Counted from the first letter of the stretch, positions 48,948 through 58,730 are shown. The stretch is DNA of 64,000 nucleotides from Chondromyces crocatus (GCF_001189295.1 NZ_CP012159.1:9842501-9906500), one strand, 5' to 3'. Notes: generated from the letters alone by a model not told the origin. A program made the numbers and translations.

Positions 48948-49922
48948 ATGAGCAGCCGACAAGCACCGATAGGGTCTGGTCTGGGACCGAAGTCGACGGC
49001 GGAGGAGGCCCTGGGAGGTCGTGACCTCTCCGGGGTCGAGATCATCGTCACCGGCGGCTACGCCGGGCTCGGCCTGGAGACGGCGCGGGTCCTGGGAAAT
49101 GCCGGCGCGAACGTCGTCGTTCCAGCCCGCGACGAGGTCAAAGCGCGCAAGGCCGTCGAGGGGCTGAAGGGGATCACGCTGGCCTCGCTCGATCTGACCG
49201 TTCCTGCGTCGATCGATGCCTTCGCAGACAGCCATCTCGCCACCGGGCGACCGCTGCACATCCTCATCAACAATGCCGGGGTGATGGCCTCCCCTCTCCT
49301 GCGGGATGGGCGCGGTCATGAGGGGCAGTTCTCCACCAACCACCTCGGTCACTTTCAGCTGACGGCGCGTCTCTGGCCTGCGCTGCGCCGGGCAGGTAGC
49401 GCCCGCGTCGTCAACGTCTCGTCCCGCGGCCACCGGCTCGCACCGGTCGACTTCGAGGACCCGGATTTCTTGCGGCGCCCTTACGACAAGTGGGTGGCCT
49501 ACGGGCAGTCGAAGACGGCCAACATCCTGTTCGCGCTCGGCCTCGATCGGCGCGCGGAGGCGCTTGGGATCCGGGCGTTCTCGCTGCATCCCGGTGGCAT
49601 CCTGACCGATCTCGCGCGTCATCTCGATGCGGCGGATCTGCGACGGGTCGGTGCGACGGACGAGGCTGGCAACTTTCTCCCTCCGGAGAAAAACGGCTTC
49701 AAGACGGTGGAGCAAGGCGCCGCGACGCAGGTCTGGTGTGCGACCAGCCCGCAGCTCGACGGCATGGGTGGCGTTTACTGCGAAGATTGCGAGGTCGCAG
49801 AGGTCGGTAGCGACGGCGACGACAGGCACGGGGTGCGACCGTGGGCCGTCGATCCCGAGGCGGCCGACCGCCTCTGGCGGCTCAGCGAGCAGATGGTGGG
49901 GCGAGAGTTCCAGGTGACGTAG
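48948..49922 (+). CDS. Short-chain dehydrogenase/reductase (SDR)
   Basis: 324 aa. The cofactor motif is VTGGYAGLGLETARVL (TGxxxGxG) with PARDEVKARKAVEGL after the second strand, suggesting NADP. NNAG appears in HILINNAGVM, Ser in VVNVSSRGH, and the catalytic YxxxK in AYGQSKTANILFA. The extended C-terminus and LHPGGILTDL fit the retinol-dehydrogenase-like/oxidoreductase branch. The ribosome-binding site AGGTGA is just ahead of the ATG. Probably acts on a hydrophobic alcohol or ketone under control of the divergent AraC regulator; the substrate is inference. Confidence 0.92.
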   Translation: MSSRQAPIGSGLGPKSTAEEALGGRDLSGVEIIVTGGYAGLGLETARVLGNAGANVVVPARDEVKARKAVEGLKGITLASLDLTVPASIDAFADSHLATGRPLHILINNAGVMASPLLRDGRGHEGQFSTNHLGHFQLTARLWPALRRAGSARVVNVSSRGHRLAPVDFEDPDFLRRPYDKWVAYGQSKTANILFALGLDRRAEALGIRAFSLHPGGILTDLARHLDAADLRRVGATDEAGNFLPPEKNGFKTVEQGAATQVWCATSPQLDGMGGVYCEDCEVAEVGSDGDDRHGVRPWAVDPEAADRLWRLSEQMVGREFQVT

Positions 49923-49946
49923 CGGCGACGTCCCCGGCCGTGGGTC

Positions 49947-51161
49947 TCAGGCTTCGGCAGCAGCGAGCGTGGAGGGGGCGGCGGGCGGCGGGGGAGCGGC
50001 CGCCTTGCTCGCGGCGGGTGCCGAAGCCGACCCGTTCTTGCGCACGGCGGGCGCGTCTTCACGGCGCACGTTACGACGCATGACGGTGTTCCCCACGGCG
50101 ATGTCGAGCATCTTCTTCGCCCGCTTGAAGACGCTCTCCTGCACGTAGGGGATGCCGTACTTCTCGCAGAGGGCGCGCACCTTCGGCTGGATGATCTGGT
50201 ACTGACGCATGGGGATGTCGGGCCAGATGTGGTGCTCGATCTGGTAGTTGAGCCACATCTGCGTGAAGTCGACCAGGTCGCTGCCGGTCGCGTAGTTCGT
50301 CGAGCCGATGATCTGTCGCAGGGCGTGCTCCGCACGCGACGCCGGCCGATCGTCGAACCGGTACAGGTCGTCGCCCGTGTGGTTCGGACCCACCACGCAG
50401 AAGGTGTGCAGGTTGGTCATGAACTCGGCCATGAGGGAGTTGCAGAAGGCGCTCATCACGCCCCAGGGGCCGAGGGGCAGGTAGCAGAGCGGCATCAGCC
50501 CGAAGTGGAGGCCGACATAGGGCAGGTAGCAGCGCAGCCACAGCTCGCGGTCGCGGCCTCCACGGCTCTCGGCTTCACCGTCTTCCTTGCTGGTGGGGAC
50601 TGGCCGCTCTCGCCACGTATCGAGCGTGTTGGGCGCGTAGTACGACGCTTTCCAGGTCAGCGAGAGGATCCCCATCAAGGCGTACCGCACGGGCTTCGGG
50701 AACTTGCGCAGATCCTCGGTGTTGCGCTCGATCAGGTCGGGATCGCGCTCCTCGCCGGTGTGGGAGTGGTGAAGCACGTTGTGCTCGTAGATCCAGGCCT
50801 CGGGGATCATCCAGTCGGGCCAGTCGAAGAAGCGGCGCTTGCCGCGGGCGAAGACCTTGCTCGTGTAGCGGGGAGGTACGCCGGGCACCTTGTCGTAGCC
50901 GCGATGGCCGATGTGGTGCATCAGCATCCAGCGCGTCGAGCGGCCAACGCCGAGCAGGGCCGCGCTGATGGGGTTCGGCGCCAGACCGGCCGTGAGCAGG
51001 CCGAGGGCGGTGCAGGCGTGGCCCCAGCGCTCCATCTTCTCGAGGTGATCGAGGTCCTCTTGTCCCAGCGAGGCATCGATCTCGCGGCGAAGGGCCTTGA
51101 TGTCAGCGAAGAAGGCGTCGAGATCGATGGATGCGAGGTCGAACGGAGGCGTACTGGTCAT
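49947..51161 (-). CDS. Fatty acid desaturase family protein
   Basis: 404 aa from ATG 51161; an in-frame GTG at 51194 is possible. The three histidine boxes are MLMHHIGHRGYD, HNVLHHSHTGEE and YQIEHHIWPDIP; the last, with Gln before the HH pair, is typical of front-end desaturases. Hydrophobic membrane stretches include YLPYVGLHFGLMPLCYLPLG and ALMGILSLTWKAS. The C-terminal Ala/Pro-rich tail is disordered. No cytochrome b5 domain is fused, so electrons come from a separate carrier. It would add double bonds to membrane acyl chains; myxobacteria make polyunsaturated and branched lipids. Regiochemistry is not predictable. Confidence 0.9.
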   Translation of the reverse strand: MTSTPPFDLASIDLDAFFADIKALRREIDASLGQEDLDHLEKMERWGHACTALGLLTAGLAPNPISAALLGVGRSTRWMLMHHIGHRGYDKVPGVPPRYTSKVFARGKRRFFDWPDWMIPEAWIYEHNVLHHSHTGEERDPDLIERNTEDLRKFPKPVRYALMGILSLTWKASYYAPNTLDTWRERPVPTSKEDGEAESRGGRDRELWLRCYLPYVGLHFGLMPLCYLPLGPWGVMSAFCNSLMAEFMTNLHTFCVVGPNHTGDDLYRFDDRPASRAEHALRQIIGSTNYATGSDLVDFTQMWLNYQIEHHIWPDIPMRQYQIIQPKVRALCEKYGIPYVQESVFKRAKKMLDIAVGNTVMRRNVRREDAPAVRKNGSASAPAASKAAAPPPPAAPSTLAAAEA

Positions 51162-51227
51162 GAGGTTCCGCGCAGCGTGTGAAGGACGCGGCACCGTACA
51201 CCACGATGAAGCTCAAATGGACGCTGG

Positions 51228-52244
51228 TCATCGCCCCACGGCGAACACGCGACCCGCCTCTCGGGCCGTCGATCGCTGGAAAGATGCATACGCATCGACC
51301 ACACGGGAGCGCACGGCCGCACGCGGCAGATTGTCGCCGAGCGCACGGACCAGGGCCTCGACGACGTAGCCCTCGGGCGCCATGAGGGTGCGTGTCAGCA
51401 AGAGGGCCGCGGAGCCAGCATCCCGGAGCGGGTCGCTGAAGTAGGCTTCGGACGAGCAGGCCATCACGAACGAGGGGATGGGCGCGTCCCCCGCGGGGAG
51501 CAGCGGCGTCGCGCTGCGATCCATCAAGCGGTTGTGCCCCGCATAGCCGGCCACGTGGATCCGCTCGACCCGCTCGCGTCCCTCGTCCACGAAGCGGACC
51601 TCGCCCCCCCGTGTCGCCGTCGACCAGAACATGGCCACGGCCTGATCGATGGACTTGCCGTGCACCGCCTGGATGACGAGGAGCTGCTCGAGCGGTGCCT
51701 CCGCCGCGCCTCCCCAGGCGGCCTGGGTGGTCTTGCGGCGGTAGATGATCCGCTCCAGGAGTGGGCCTTCTCCGGTGGTGGCTTCCACGCGCTCCCACCC
51801 GCTGCGGGGGCGATCGAGGAAGCGGCGCTGGCCGAAGATCGCTCCCCAGTACAGGTTCTGGGTGAGGTCGCCAGGGCGCCCCGCCGGGCCGCTGCCGCAG
51901 TCGAGCATCCCGCCGTCACAGAGGGGGACGACGACCGAGATGACCAGCGGTTTGCCCGCCTTCACGTCGGCTGCGATCCGGGGATCGGCGTCGCTCCAGG
52001 GCGCAGGGAGGGCCCGTGGCGGTGTGCTGACGCTCGCGCGCGGAGAGGCGGGCGATGGCGCCGTCGAGGGCTCGCTCGACAGAGCCGACGCTGGCTGGAC
52101 CGCTGGCTTCTTGGCGGGAGGGGAGGACGAGGTGGACACGCCCGCAGCGAAGGCGGCCGGCGGTCCCACGAGGAAGCATGCGCTCAGAAGGGCGACGCGG
52201 AGAGAGGTCGCGGGGTGTCGAGGCGAGGTGGGACGAGCCGGCAT
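51228..52244 (-). CDS. Secreted protein, putative caspase-like (His/Cys dyad) family
   Basis: 338 aa. The signal peptide has ATSLRVALLSACFLVGPPAAFA. A Pro/Ser/Ala-rich spacer leads to a domain with PLVISVVVPLCDGG, DLTQNLYWGAIFGQRRFLDR, IHVAGYAGHNRLMD (His237), SFVMACSSEAYFS (Cys263) and RTLMAPEGYVVEALVRAL. The NLYWGA, GHN-LMD, AC-S-YF and LMAPE-Y motifs recur in a conserved family whose GH and AC-S elements resemble the His/Cys dyad of caspase-hemoglobinase-fold peptidases. I make that fold link from motif spacing only; no activity is established. It lies between the desaturase and dipeptidase genes on the same strand. Confidence 0.65.
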   Translation of the reverse strand: MPARPTSPRHPATSLRVALLSACFLVGPPAAFAAGVSTSSSPPAKKPAVQPASALSSEPSTAPSPASPRASVSTPPRALPAPWSDADPRIAADVKAGKPLVISVVVPLCDGGMLDCGSGPAGRPGDLTQNLYWGAIFGQRRFLDRPRSGWERVEATTGEGPLLERIIYRRKTTQAAWGGAAEAPLEQLLVIQAVHGKSIDQAVAMFWSTATRGGEVRFVDEGRERVERIHVAGYAGHNRLMDRSATPLLPAGDAPIPSFVMACSSEAYFSDPLRDAGSAALLLTRTLMAPEGYVVEALVRALGDNLPRAAVRSRVVDAYASFQRSTAREAGRVFAVGR

Positions 52245-52371
52245 CGGGATCCTGAGCGAGGGCCTGGCTGGGAAGGGGGCCCTGCACGGGTTCATCGTGG
52301 AAGCCGCCCGGATCGTGACACGCCAGGCTTCATCGTCCAAGCGGACGGCCGCACGCCCGGGCCGATGGCGG

Positions 52372-53421
52372 TCATGAGGGGACCGGGTTGTCGCGGATCA
52401 CGCGCAAGGCGTTGTCACGGAGGAGCTTCCGGATGACGTTCTCGCTGAATCCCGCGGCGAGCAGCGCATCGGTGAGAAGGGGGAGCCGCGCGGCGTCGCA
52501 CAGGTCCCGGGTGGGGATGATGAAGCCATCCCAGTCGGAGCCGAGCGCTGGCGTATCCTCGCCGACCACGTCGATGATGTGCCGCAGGTGCCGCACCACG
52601 GGCTCCAGGCCTTCTCCCCCGAGGAACTGGGGGCAGAAGATCACCCCCACGCAGCCCCCTCGATCCGCCACCGCGCGGAGCTGATCGTCATCGATGTTGC
52701 GCCAGTGAGCGAACGCGCCGAGCACCCCGGTGTGGCTCACCATGGGGGGCTTCGTGGCCATCTCGCACGCTTCGAGGAAGCCGCTGCGGTTGATGTGGGC
52801 CAGGTCGACGATGACGCCCAGCTCTTCGCAGCGCCGCACCACCTCACGCCCGAACGGTGTCAGCCCCTGGCCATCGCGGCGGCCCTGTCCGTAGGCGGGG
52901 AAGCACGCTTCGTTGGCGCTGAAATGGCAGAGGCCCAGGTAGCGCACGCCGCGCCGGGCGAAGCGTTCGAGCTGCTCGATCTCTCCTTCCAGGGCGTGCG
53001 CGCCTTCGATGCCGAGCAACGCGGCCACCGCTCCCCGCTTCGTGGCGGTTTCGATGTCGGCCGCCGTCCGCGCCTTGATGAGGCGATCCGGTCGCGCCCG
53101 GGCGGCTTTTTCGAGTTCGTCGATCTGCTCGTAGATGACCGCCGCGAGGCCGCGCCGCTGACCGACGGGGAGCGAGACGAGGCCGAAGAACTGGGCGCCG
53201 ATGCCGCCTTCGATCAGGCGCGGCACGTCGACGTGGCCGCCGATGGCGGCCCAGGGGAGAGGCGGGTCGTGCCGCACGTGCAGGTCGTAGCCGACCCAGC
53301 GCGACCACATCAGGCTGTCCGCGTGAAGGTCGATGGCGGGCGAGAGTGCGTGGAGGGCACGGGCGTCCGGGGAACCGTACATGGCCTGGAGAGCGTATCC
53401 AGACGGGCGCACCGAGACCAT
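52372..53421 (-). CDS. Membrane dipeptidase (peptidase M19)
   Basis: 349 aa. Zinc-binding pattern: AIDLHADSLMW (HxD), LLGIEGAHAL (bridging Glu), VIVDLAHINRSG, MVSHTGVLGAF and ALGSDWDGFI (Asp). The LCHFSANEACFPAYG and FCPQFLGG stretches are also family-typical. No signal peptide, so it is cytoplasmic here, unlike renal dipeptidase. It would cut dipeptides, including those with D-residues. The start lies 38 bp after the histidine kinase stop on the same strand, so it may ride on the efflux operon transcript. Confidence 0.92.
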   Translation of the reverse strand: MVSVRPSGYALQAMYGSPDARALHALSPAIDLHADSLMWSRWVGYDLHVRHDPPLPWAAIGGHVDVPRLIEGGIGAQFFGLVSLPVGQRRGLAAVIYEQIDELEKAARARPDRLIKARTAADIETATKRGAVAALLGIEGAHALEGEIEQLERFARRGVRYLGLCHFSANEACFPAYGQGRRDGQGLTPFGREVVRRCEELGVIVDLAHINRSGFLEACEMATKPPMVSHTGVLGAFAHWRNIDDDQLRAVADRGGCVGVIFCPQFLGGEGLEPVVRHLRHIIDVVGEDTPALGSDWDGFIIPTRDLCDAARLPLLTDALLAAGFSENVIRKLLRDNALRVIRDNPVPS

Positions 53422-53459
53422 GCCCAGAAGCTGGTGCGGGTCAGCCTCGGGATGCCCTG

Positions 53460-54842
53460 TCAGTCTCGCGGGATTTCGAGCACGAAGGTCGCCCCTTTCA
53501 CGTCGGTGTCGCGCGCGAGGTACGCATGGCCGCCGTGCTTGCGGGCGATCTCCCGGACGATGGCCAGGCCCAGGCCCGCGCCGCCATGGGTCCCAGCCTG
53601 CGCGCTCGCCCCCCGCTGGAACGGCTCGAAGATCTTCTCTTCTTCGCCGCGCGGGACGCCGGGTCCTTCGTCACGCACCGAGATCCGGTGTCGCGTTTCC
53701 ATCACGTCGAGGGCCAGCGTCACCGAGGAGCCTGCGGGGGCGAAGCGCAGCGCGTTGGCGAGCATGTTGTCGACGGCTTGCCGGAGCGTGAGGGCCTCCA
53801 TCACGGCAGGGACCTCGGCGGGGGCCACCACGAGCAGCCGCACCCCTCGGCGCGCCGCCTCGGCCTCCGCAGTTTCCGCAGCCTCCCGGACGAGCAACGC
53901 CAGATCCCCTCGCGACGGCACCCACGCCACGCCGCCGAGGGCGGCGAGATCCAGCAGCCGTGAGGCCAGCGCCGCGAGCCGGTCGACCTCGCGCCGAGCC
54001 TCGAACAAGGCCTCCCGGAGCTCGGGCGCGGGCCGCTCCTTGCGCAGTGCGAGGTCCATCTCCGTCCGCATCAAGCCGAGCGGTGTCTTCAGCTCGTGCG
54101 CGGCGTTGGCGATCAGCCGTTCTTGCGCTGCACGCGCGGTATGAAGTCGCCGCATCGCCTCTTCCAGCGCGCCGCGCAGGGCGGCGATCTCGTCCCCCGT
54201 CGTGTCCGGGGGGAGTCTCCAGACCAGATCGCCTCCCTTCAGCTCGGGCAGGTACGCGGCCATCTCGCCCAGCCGTCGGCTCATCCGTGAGGCTTGCCAC
54301 GCCTGGATGCCGAGCAGCGCCAGCGCGACCGCGGCGCACGCGGCAAGCGTGGTCTGGTGGTAGGTCCGCAGGGTGGCATCGATCTCGGCGAGCGGGCTCG
54401 CGAGCTTCAGCGTGTACTCCTTGCCCTGGGGGGAGCGCACCCGGACCGCGAGCTCGCGGAGCAGCTTGCCGTCAGGGCCGGGCCGCGTCTGGAGCTTCGG
54501 CAGCTCCCCCATCGCCCCCGCCTCGCCTTCGGCAGGTCGCGCGGGAGCCGGGCCTTTGCCGTAGGTCACCAGCAGGTCGCCACCCGGCCCGAACAGGCCC
54601 ACCGTCGGAGCGAACGCGCGCACCTCGACGGCCAGCGGGGAGGCCGTGAGGTGGAGGTGGGGCTCGCCGGCGGGGCCGTCGAACAAGCTCACGCTCTCCA
54701 CGGCAGCCTGGGAGATCAGTGCGCGGTCGAGCGCGTGGAGCAGGCTGAGACGAAAGGCTTGTCCCGCCAGGAGCACCGTCACCAGGAGCGCCACGGTCGG
54801 GAGGGCGGCGCCGAACAGGAGCAGGCGCGTGCGGACCTTCAA
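53460..54842 (-). CDS. Sensor histidine kinase of the metal-efflux two-component system
   Basis: 460 aa. Two membrane helices (LLLFGAALPTVALLVTVLLAG and TTLAACAAVALALLGIQAW) bracket a periplasmic domain of about 140 residues. A HAMP-like linker follows, then HisKA with ANAAHELKTPLGLMRTEM (phospho-His in HELKTP), and HATPase with DNMLANALRFAPAG, RDEGPGVPRGEEEKIFEPF and GGAGLGLAIVREIA. The ATG overlaps the response-regulator stop by 4 bp. The periplasmic domain probably senses a metal ion or envelope stress, judged from the adjacent efflux genes; no obvious metal ligands stand out. Confidence 0.92.
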   Translation of the reverse strand: MKVRTRLLLFGAALPTVALLVTVLLAGQAFRLSLLHALDRALISQAAVESVSLFDGPAGEPHLHLTASPLAVEVRAFAPTVGLFGPGGDLLVTYGKGPAPARPAEGEAGAMGELPKLQTRPGPDGKLLRELAVRVRSPQGKEYTLKLASPLAEIDATLRTYHQTTLAACAAVALALLGIQAWQASRMSRRLGEMAAYLPELKGGDLVWRLPPDTTGDEIAALRGALEEAMRRLHTARAAQERLIANAAHELKTPLGLMRTEMDLALRKERPAPELREALFEARREVDRLAALASRLLDLAALGGVAWVPSRGDLALLVREAAETAEAEAARRGVRLLVVAPAEVPAVMEALTLRQAVDNMLANALRFAPAGSSVTLALDVMETRHRISVRDEGPGVPRGEEEKIFEPFQRGASAQAGTHGGAGLGLAIVREIARKHGGHAYLARDTDVKGATFVLEIPRD

Positions 54843-55543
54843 CGTCGCCCCTCGCGCTTCGGCTCGGTGATCACCAGCCGGAACCCGACGCCACGCACCG
54901 CCTGGATGAGCACGGCTTCACCCGCGAGCTCCCGCAGCTTCGTCCGGAGATAGCCGACGTAAACGTCGACCACGTTGGGCGCTCCGTCGAACCCCGTACC
55001 CCAGACCGTGCTCAGCAGCTCGCTGCGGGTGAGCACATCCCCCGCGTGACCCCACAGCTCCGAGAGCAGGGCGAACTCCCGCCCGGTGAGGGTGCGCTCT
55101 TCCTGTCCGCAGGACAGCGTCCGCCGGCGCGCGTCGAGCAAGAGGGGCCCCAGACGCCGCTCCACGTCGTGCCCGCCCGCGCGACGGTGCAGCGCCTCCA
55201 GGCGGGCCACCAGCTCCTCGAAGTCGAACGGTTTGACCAGGTAGTCGTCTGCGCCCGCGCGCAGGCCGGTCACCCGTTCCCCGACCGTCCCGCGCGCCGT
55301 CAGCAGGAGCACGGGCGTGCGCAGGTCACGCTCCCGCCAGCGCCGCAGGACGGCCAGTCCGTCCATCTCCGGCAGCGACCAGTCGAGCAAGATGACGTCG
55401 TACGCCACCGCCTCGGCCTGCTCCACCGCCACCACGCCGCTCGTGCAGACGTCGACCTGGTGCCCCTCCTCGCGCAAGCCGCGCTCCAGCAGGCGCACCA
55501 TCTTCGGCTCATCCTCCACCACGAGCAGCTTCACGGCGCCCAT
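54839..55543 (-). CDS. OmpR/PhoB-type response regulator
   Basis: 234 aa. The receiver has the acidic pair VVEDEPKM, phospho-acceptor Asp54 in ILLDWSLPEMDG, Thr in LLLTARG and Lys in DYLVKPFDFEEL. The winged-helix effector shows LTGREFALLSELWGHAGDVLTRSEL, LSTVWGTGFDGAPNVVDVYVGYLRTKLRE-like recognition elements and VRGVGFRLV. It begins 40 bp after the RND pump gene and overlaps the kinase gene, so one transcript probably carries pump and regulator. Likely target is the promoter upstream of the outer-membrane channel gene. Confidence 0.93.
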   Translation of the reverse strand: MGAVKLLVVEDEPKMVRLLERGLREEGHQVDVCTSGVVAVEQAEAVAYDVILLDWSLPEMDGLAVLRRWRERDLRTPVLLLTARGTVGERVTGLRAGADDYLVKPFDFEELVARLEALHRRAGGHDVERRLGPLLLDARRRTLSCGQEERTLTGREFALLSELWGHAGDVLTRSELLSTVWGTGFDGAPNVVDVYVGYLRTKLRELAGEAVLIQAVRGVGFRLVITEPKREGRR

Positions 55544-55583
55544 CCTAGCGCGCTCTCCTGGGCCGGGCCTCGACCAGCCAGGA

Positions 55584-58500
55584 TCATGCCGGGGTGCGCC
55601 TCCCGGCGCGGCGGAGCGAGAGCCAGGGGTAGAGGGTGGGCACGATGATCAGGGTCAGCAGGGTGGACGTCACCAGCCCGCCCACGACCACCGTCGCGAG
55701 CGGCCGTTGCACCTCGGCGCCGACCCCGGTGTTCAGCATCATCGGGATGAAGCCGAGCGCTGCGACGAGCGCCGTCATCAGCACGGGCCTCGCCCGCGAC
55801 CGCGCCGCCAGCAGCGCGGCTTCGGCGGGTGGGTGGCCCTCTTGCTCGTTGGCGATCACCCGCGACAGGAGCACCACGCCGTTCAGCACGGCTACCCCGC
55901 TCAGGGCGATGAACCCCACGGCCGCGGACATGGAGACCGGCATGCCTCGGGCCGAGAGCGCGATCATGCCGCCCACGCAGGCGAACGGTACGTTGGTGAA
56001 GATGATCAGCGTGGGCCGCACCTTCCTGAATGCCGCATAGAGAGCGCCGAGGATCAGGGCGACCACGGCGGGCAGCACCACCGTGAGCCGGTCCGTCGCT
56101 TCACGCAGCGTCTCGTACTGGCCTCCCCATACCAGCCGGTAGCCCCTGGGTGGCTCGCCCAGCTTCGTCACGGCCGCCTGCGCTCGCGTCATCAGCTCGC
56201 CGAGGTCGGCGCCGCGCACGTTGAACCCGATCACCAGACGCCGCTCACCGTTCTGGTGGTTCACGAGGCTCGGGGAGGCCAGCGTCTCCACCGTCGCCAC
56301 CCGATCGAGCGGTGCCACGCCGCCCGTGAACGTGGGCAGCGCGACGCGACCCACCTCGAAGGCGCTCGGTGCCCCCGCGAGGCGCAGGACGATGGGCACG
56401 CGGATCGGCCCGTCCCAGGTCTCTCCGACGGGTACGCCCTGGCGCAGCGCCCGCACGGCGTCGAGGATCTCGCCCACGGCCATGCCGGCCTGCGCCGCCT
56501 CCAGCGGCCGAGGACGCACTTCCACCAGCGACACGTCAGGAGGAGCCATGATGCGCACGTCTGCGGCGCCCTGGACCTGATCGAGCGCGTCCGCGATCCC
56601 CTCCGCAATCTCCCGGAGCACGGCGAGATCCTGCCCGTACACGCTCACCGTCACGTCGGTGACGGCGCCCCCGAGCAGCTCGTTGAAACGCATCTGGATC
56701 GGCTGGGTGAACGCCGGATCGGCGCCCGGGGAGGCCAGGTCGATCGCCGCCTGGATCTCGTCGATCAGCGCTTCTCGGGTCAGCCCCGCGCGCCACGCAC
56801 CCCGCGGCGCCACGGCCACGAACACATCGGCTTGCTCCAGCCCCATCAGGTCGGTGGCCACGGCCGGGCTCCCGACCCTGGACACCACCTGGAGCACCTC
56901 CGGCACCCGCCGCACCGCCTCCTCCAGCCGGCCTGCGTCACGCACCGCCGACGCCAGCGAGATGTCTGGCGCGCGCGTCGTCTGGACGACCAGGTCGCCC
57001 TCGTCGAGCTGCGGGGACAGCTCGCTGCCTGCCCGCACGAACAGCGCCGCGCCCACGCCGAGCAAGACCACGGCCCCCACGACCACCACCGCCGGCCGCC
57101 GCGACGCCACGCTCAGCAGGGGCTCGTAGACCCGGGTGATCAGGCGGACGAGGAGTGGCTCCCGCTTCGGCACGTCCCGCGCCCTCAGCACGAGGCTGGC
57201 CGCGGCAGGGACGAACGTGAGCGACAGGATCAGCGCCGTCACCAGCGCGAAGACCACCGTCAGCGCCATCGGCCGGAACATCTTCCCATCCACACCCGTC
57301 AGCGTCAGCACCGGCACGTACACCAGCAGGATGATCAGCACCGAGTAGAACACCGGCGAGGCCACCTCGCCGCAGACCCGGCTCATCCACCCCTTGCGCG
57401 CGTCGCCCGCCGCGGCGTCGGCGTTCCCTTGCCGTGCGGCGTGTTCCTGCTGTGCGTGGAAGATGTGCTCGACCATCACCACCGCGCCATCGACCACCAG
57501 CCCGAAGTCGATCGCGCCGAGGCTCATCAGGTTGCCCGCGATCCCCGTCGAGACCATGCCCGCCGCGGCGCCGATCATGGACAGCGGGATCACCGACGCC
57601 ACGAGGAGCCCGGCCCGCAAGCTCCCCAGCATCGCGAACAGCACGGCGACCACGAGGAGTCCGCCCTCCAGTAGCGTCCTGCCAACCGTGCGCAGGGTGC
57701 TCTTCACGAGGACGCTGCGGTCGTAGACGACGTGGAACGCCACGTCTTCCGGCAGCGCCGTGCGGACCTCCGGCAGGCGCGCGTGGATCCGGTCCATCAC
57801 CTCCAGGGCGTTGTCTCCCCGGAGCATCTGCGCCATCACGTAGACCACCTCGCCACGCCCATCCGCGGTGGCGGCGCCGAGCCGGGGCAGGGCGCCGACG
57901 CGCACGTCGGCCACGTCGGCCACCCGCACCGGCACCACGTCGGCCGGCCTCCCTCCCTGCCCTCCTTCGCCGACACCCGCCGTGTGGGCCACGATCGCTT
58001 GCGCGAGCTCGGAGGGGTTCTGTGGACGCGCCACCGCCCGCAGCAATGCTTGGCCCGATCCTGCTGGGAGGCTCGCCCCGGCCGCGCTGCCCGTCGCGCG
58101 TTCCAGCGCTGCACGCAGCGCATCCAGGGGGATCCCTCGCTGCGCGAGGCGCGCCGGATCGGCGACCACCTCCAGCGTGCGTCGCTCGCCCCCCCAGGTG
58201 TTCACCTCGACAACGCCAGGAACCGAGCGCAGCAAGGGCGCCACCCGGAGCGCAACGATCTCGTACAGCTCTGCCGCCGTGCGCGAGGGTGAGCTGAGCG
58301 TGAAATGGAAGACCTCGCCCAGGCCGCCGGTGACCGGGCCCAGCTCCGGGGTGCTCACACCAGGCGGCAGCTCCTCGGCCACCGAGGCCAGACGCTCGGA
58401 CACCATCTGCCGCGCGAGGTACGGATCGACCTCGTCCTCGAACACCGCGGTGACCGACGAGATCCCGTAGCGCGAGATGCTCCGGTGCTCCACGAGCCCC

Positions 58501-58730
58501 GGGAGCCCGCCCATGGACAGCTCCACGGGCCGCGTCACCTGACGCTCCACCTCTTCCGGCGTCAGGCCTGGCGCGTTCGTCATCACGACGACCTGGTTGC
58601 TCGTGATGTCCGGTAGCGCGTCGAGCTTCAGGCGCAGCGCCATGAGCAACCCGAGACCCGCGAGCGCCACCGTGATCGCCAGCACGAGCCCACGAAAGGC
58701 GATGGCTCCGCGCACCAGCCGCTCGATCAA
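55584..58730 (-). CDS. Heavy-metal efflux RND permease (CzcA/CusA family)
   Basis: 1048 aa from TTG 58730, fixed by a TTGA overlap with the adaptor stop and an AGGG element 6 bp upstream. It has twelve membrane helices in two six-helix halves and large periplasmic loops. The HME signature is AIDFGLVVDGAVVMVEHIF in helix 4, closer to CzcA-type divalent-cation pumps than to CusA. Other family blocks are PDITSNQVVVMTNAPGLTPEEVERQV, YGISSVTAVFEDEVDPYLAR and PFACVGGMIALSARGMPVSMSAAVGFIALSGVAVLNGVVLL near the end. It would drive metal export by proton antiport with the adaptor and channel. Confidence 0.94.
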   Translation of the reverse strand: MIERLVRGAIAFRGLVLAITVALAGLGLLMALRLKLDALPDITSNQVVVMTNAPGLTPEEVERQVTRPVELSMGGLPGLVEHRSISRYGISSVTAVFEDEVDPYLARQMVSERLASVAEELPPGVSTPELGPVTGGLGEVFHFTLSSPSRTAAELYEIVALRVAPLLRSVPGVVEVNTWGGERRTLEVVADPARLAQRGIPLDALRAALERATGSAAGASLPAGSGQALLRAVARPQNPSELAQAIVAHTAGVGEGGQGGRPADVVPVRVADVADVRVGALPRLGAATADGRGEVVYVMAQMLRGDNALEVMDRIHARLPEVRTALPEDVAFHVVYDRSVLVKSTLRTVGRTLLEGGLLVVAVLFAMLGSLRAGLLVASVIPLSMIGAAAGMVSTGIAGNLMSLGAIDFGLVVDGAVVMVEHIFHAQQEHAARQGNADAAAGDARKGWMSRVCGEVASPVFYSVLIILLVYVPVLTLTGVDGKMFRPMALTVVFALVTALILSLTFVPAAASLVLRARDVPKREPLLVRLITRVYEPLLSVASRRPAVVVVGAVVLLGVGAALFVRAGSELSPQLDEGDLVVQTTRAPDISLASAVRDAGRLEEAVRRVPEVLQVVSRVGSPAVATDLMGLEQADVFVAVAPRGAWRAGLTREALIDEIQAAIDLASPGADPAFTQPIQMRFNELLGGAVTDVTVSVYGQDLAVLREIAEGIADALDQVQGAADVRIMAPPDVSLVEVRPRPLEAAQAGMAVGEILDAVRALRQGVPVGETWDGPIRVPIVLRLAGAPSAFEVGRVALPTFTGGVAPLDRVATVETLASPSLVNHQNGERRLVIGFNVRGADLGELMTRAQAAVTKLGEPPRGYRLVWGGQYETLREATDRLTVVLPAVVALILGALYAAFRKVRPTLIIFTNVPFACVGGMIALSARGMPVSMSAAVGFIALSGVAVLNGVVLLSRVIANEQEGHPPAEAALLAARSRARPVLMTALVAALGFIPMMLNTGVGAEVQRPLATVVVGGLVTSTLLTLIIVPTLYPWLSLRRAGRRTPA

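Noticed and set aside
55317-57674. 785-codon plus-strand frame opposite the RND pump
   Set aside because: His/Arg/Gln-rich shadow; the pump frame has HME-RND signatures throughout.
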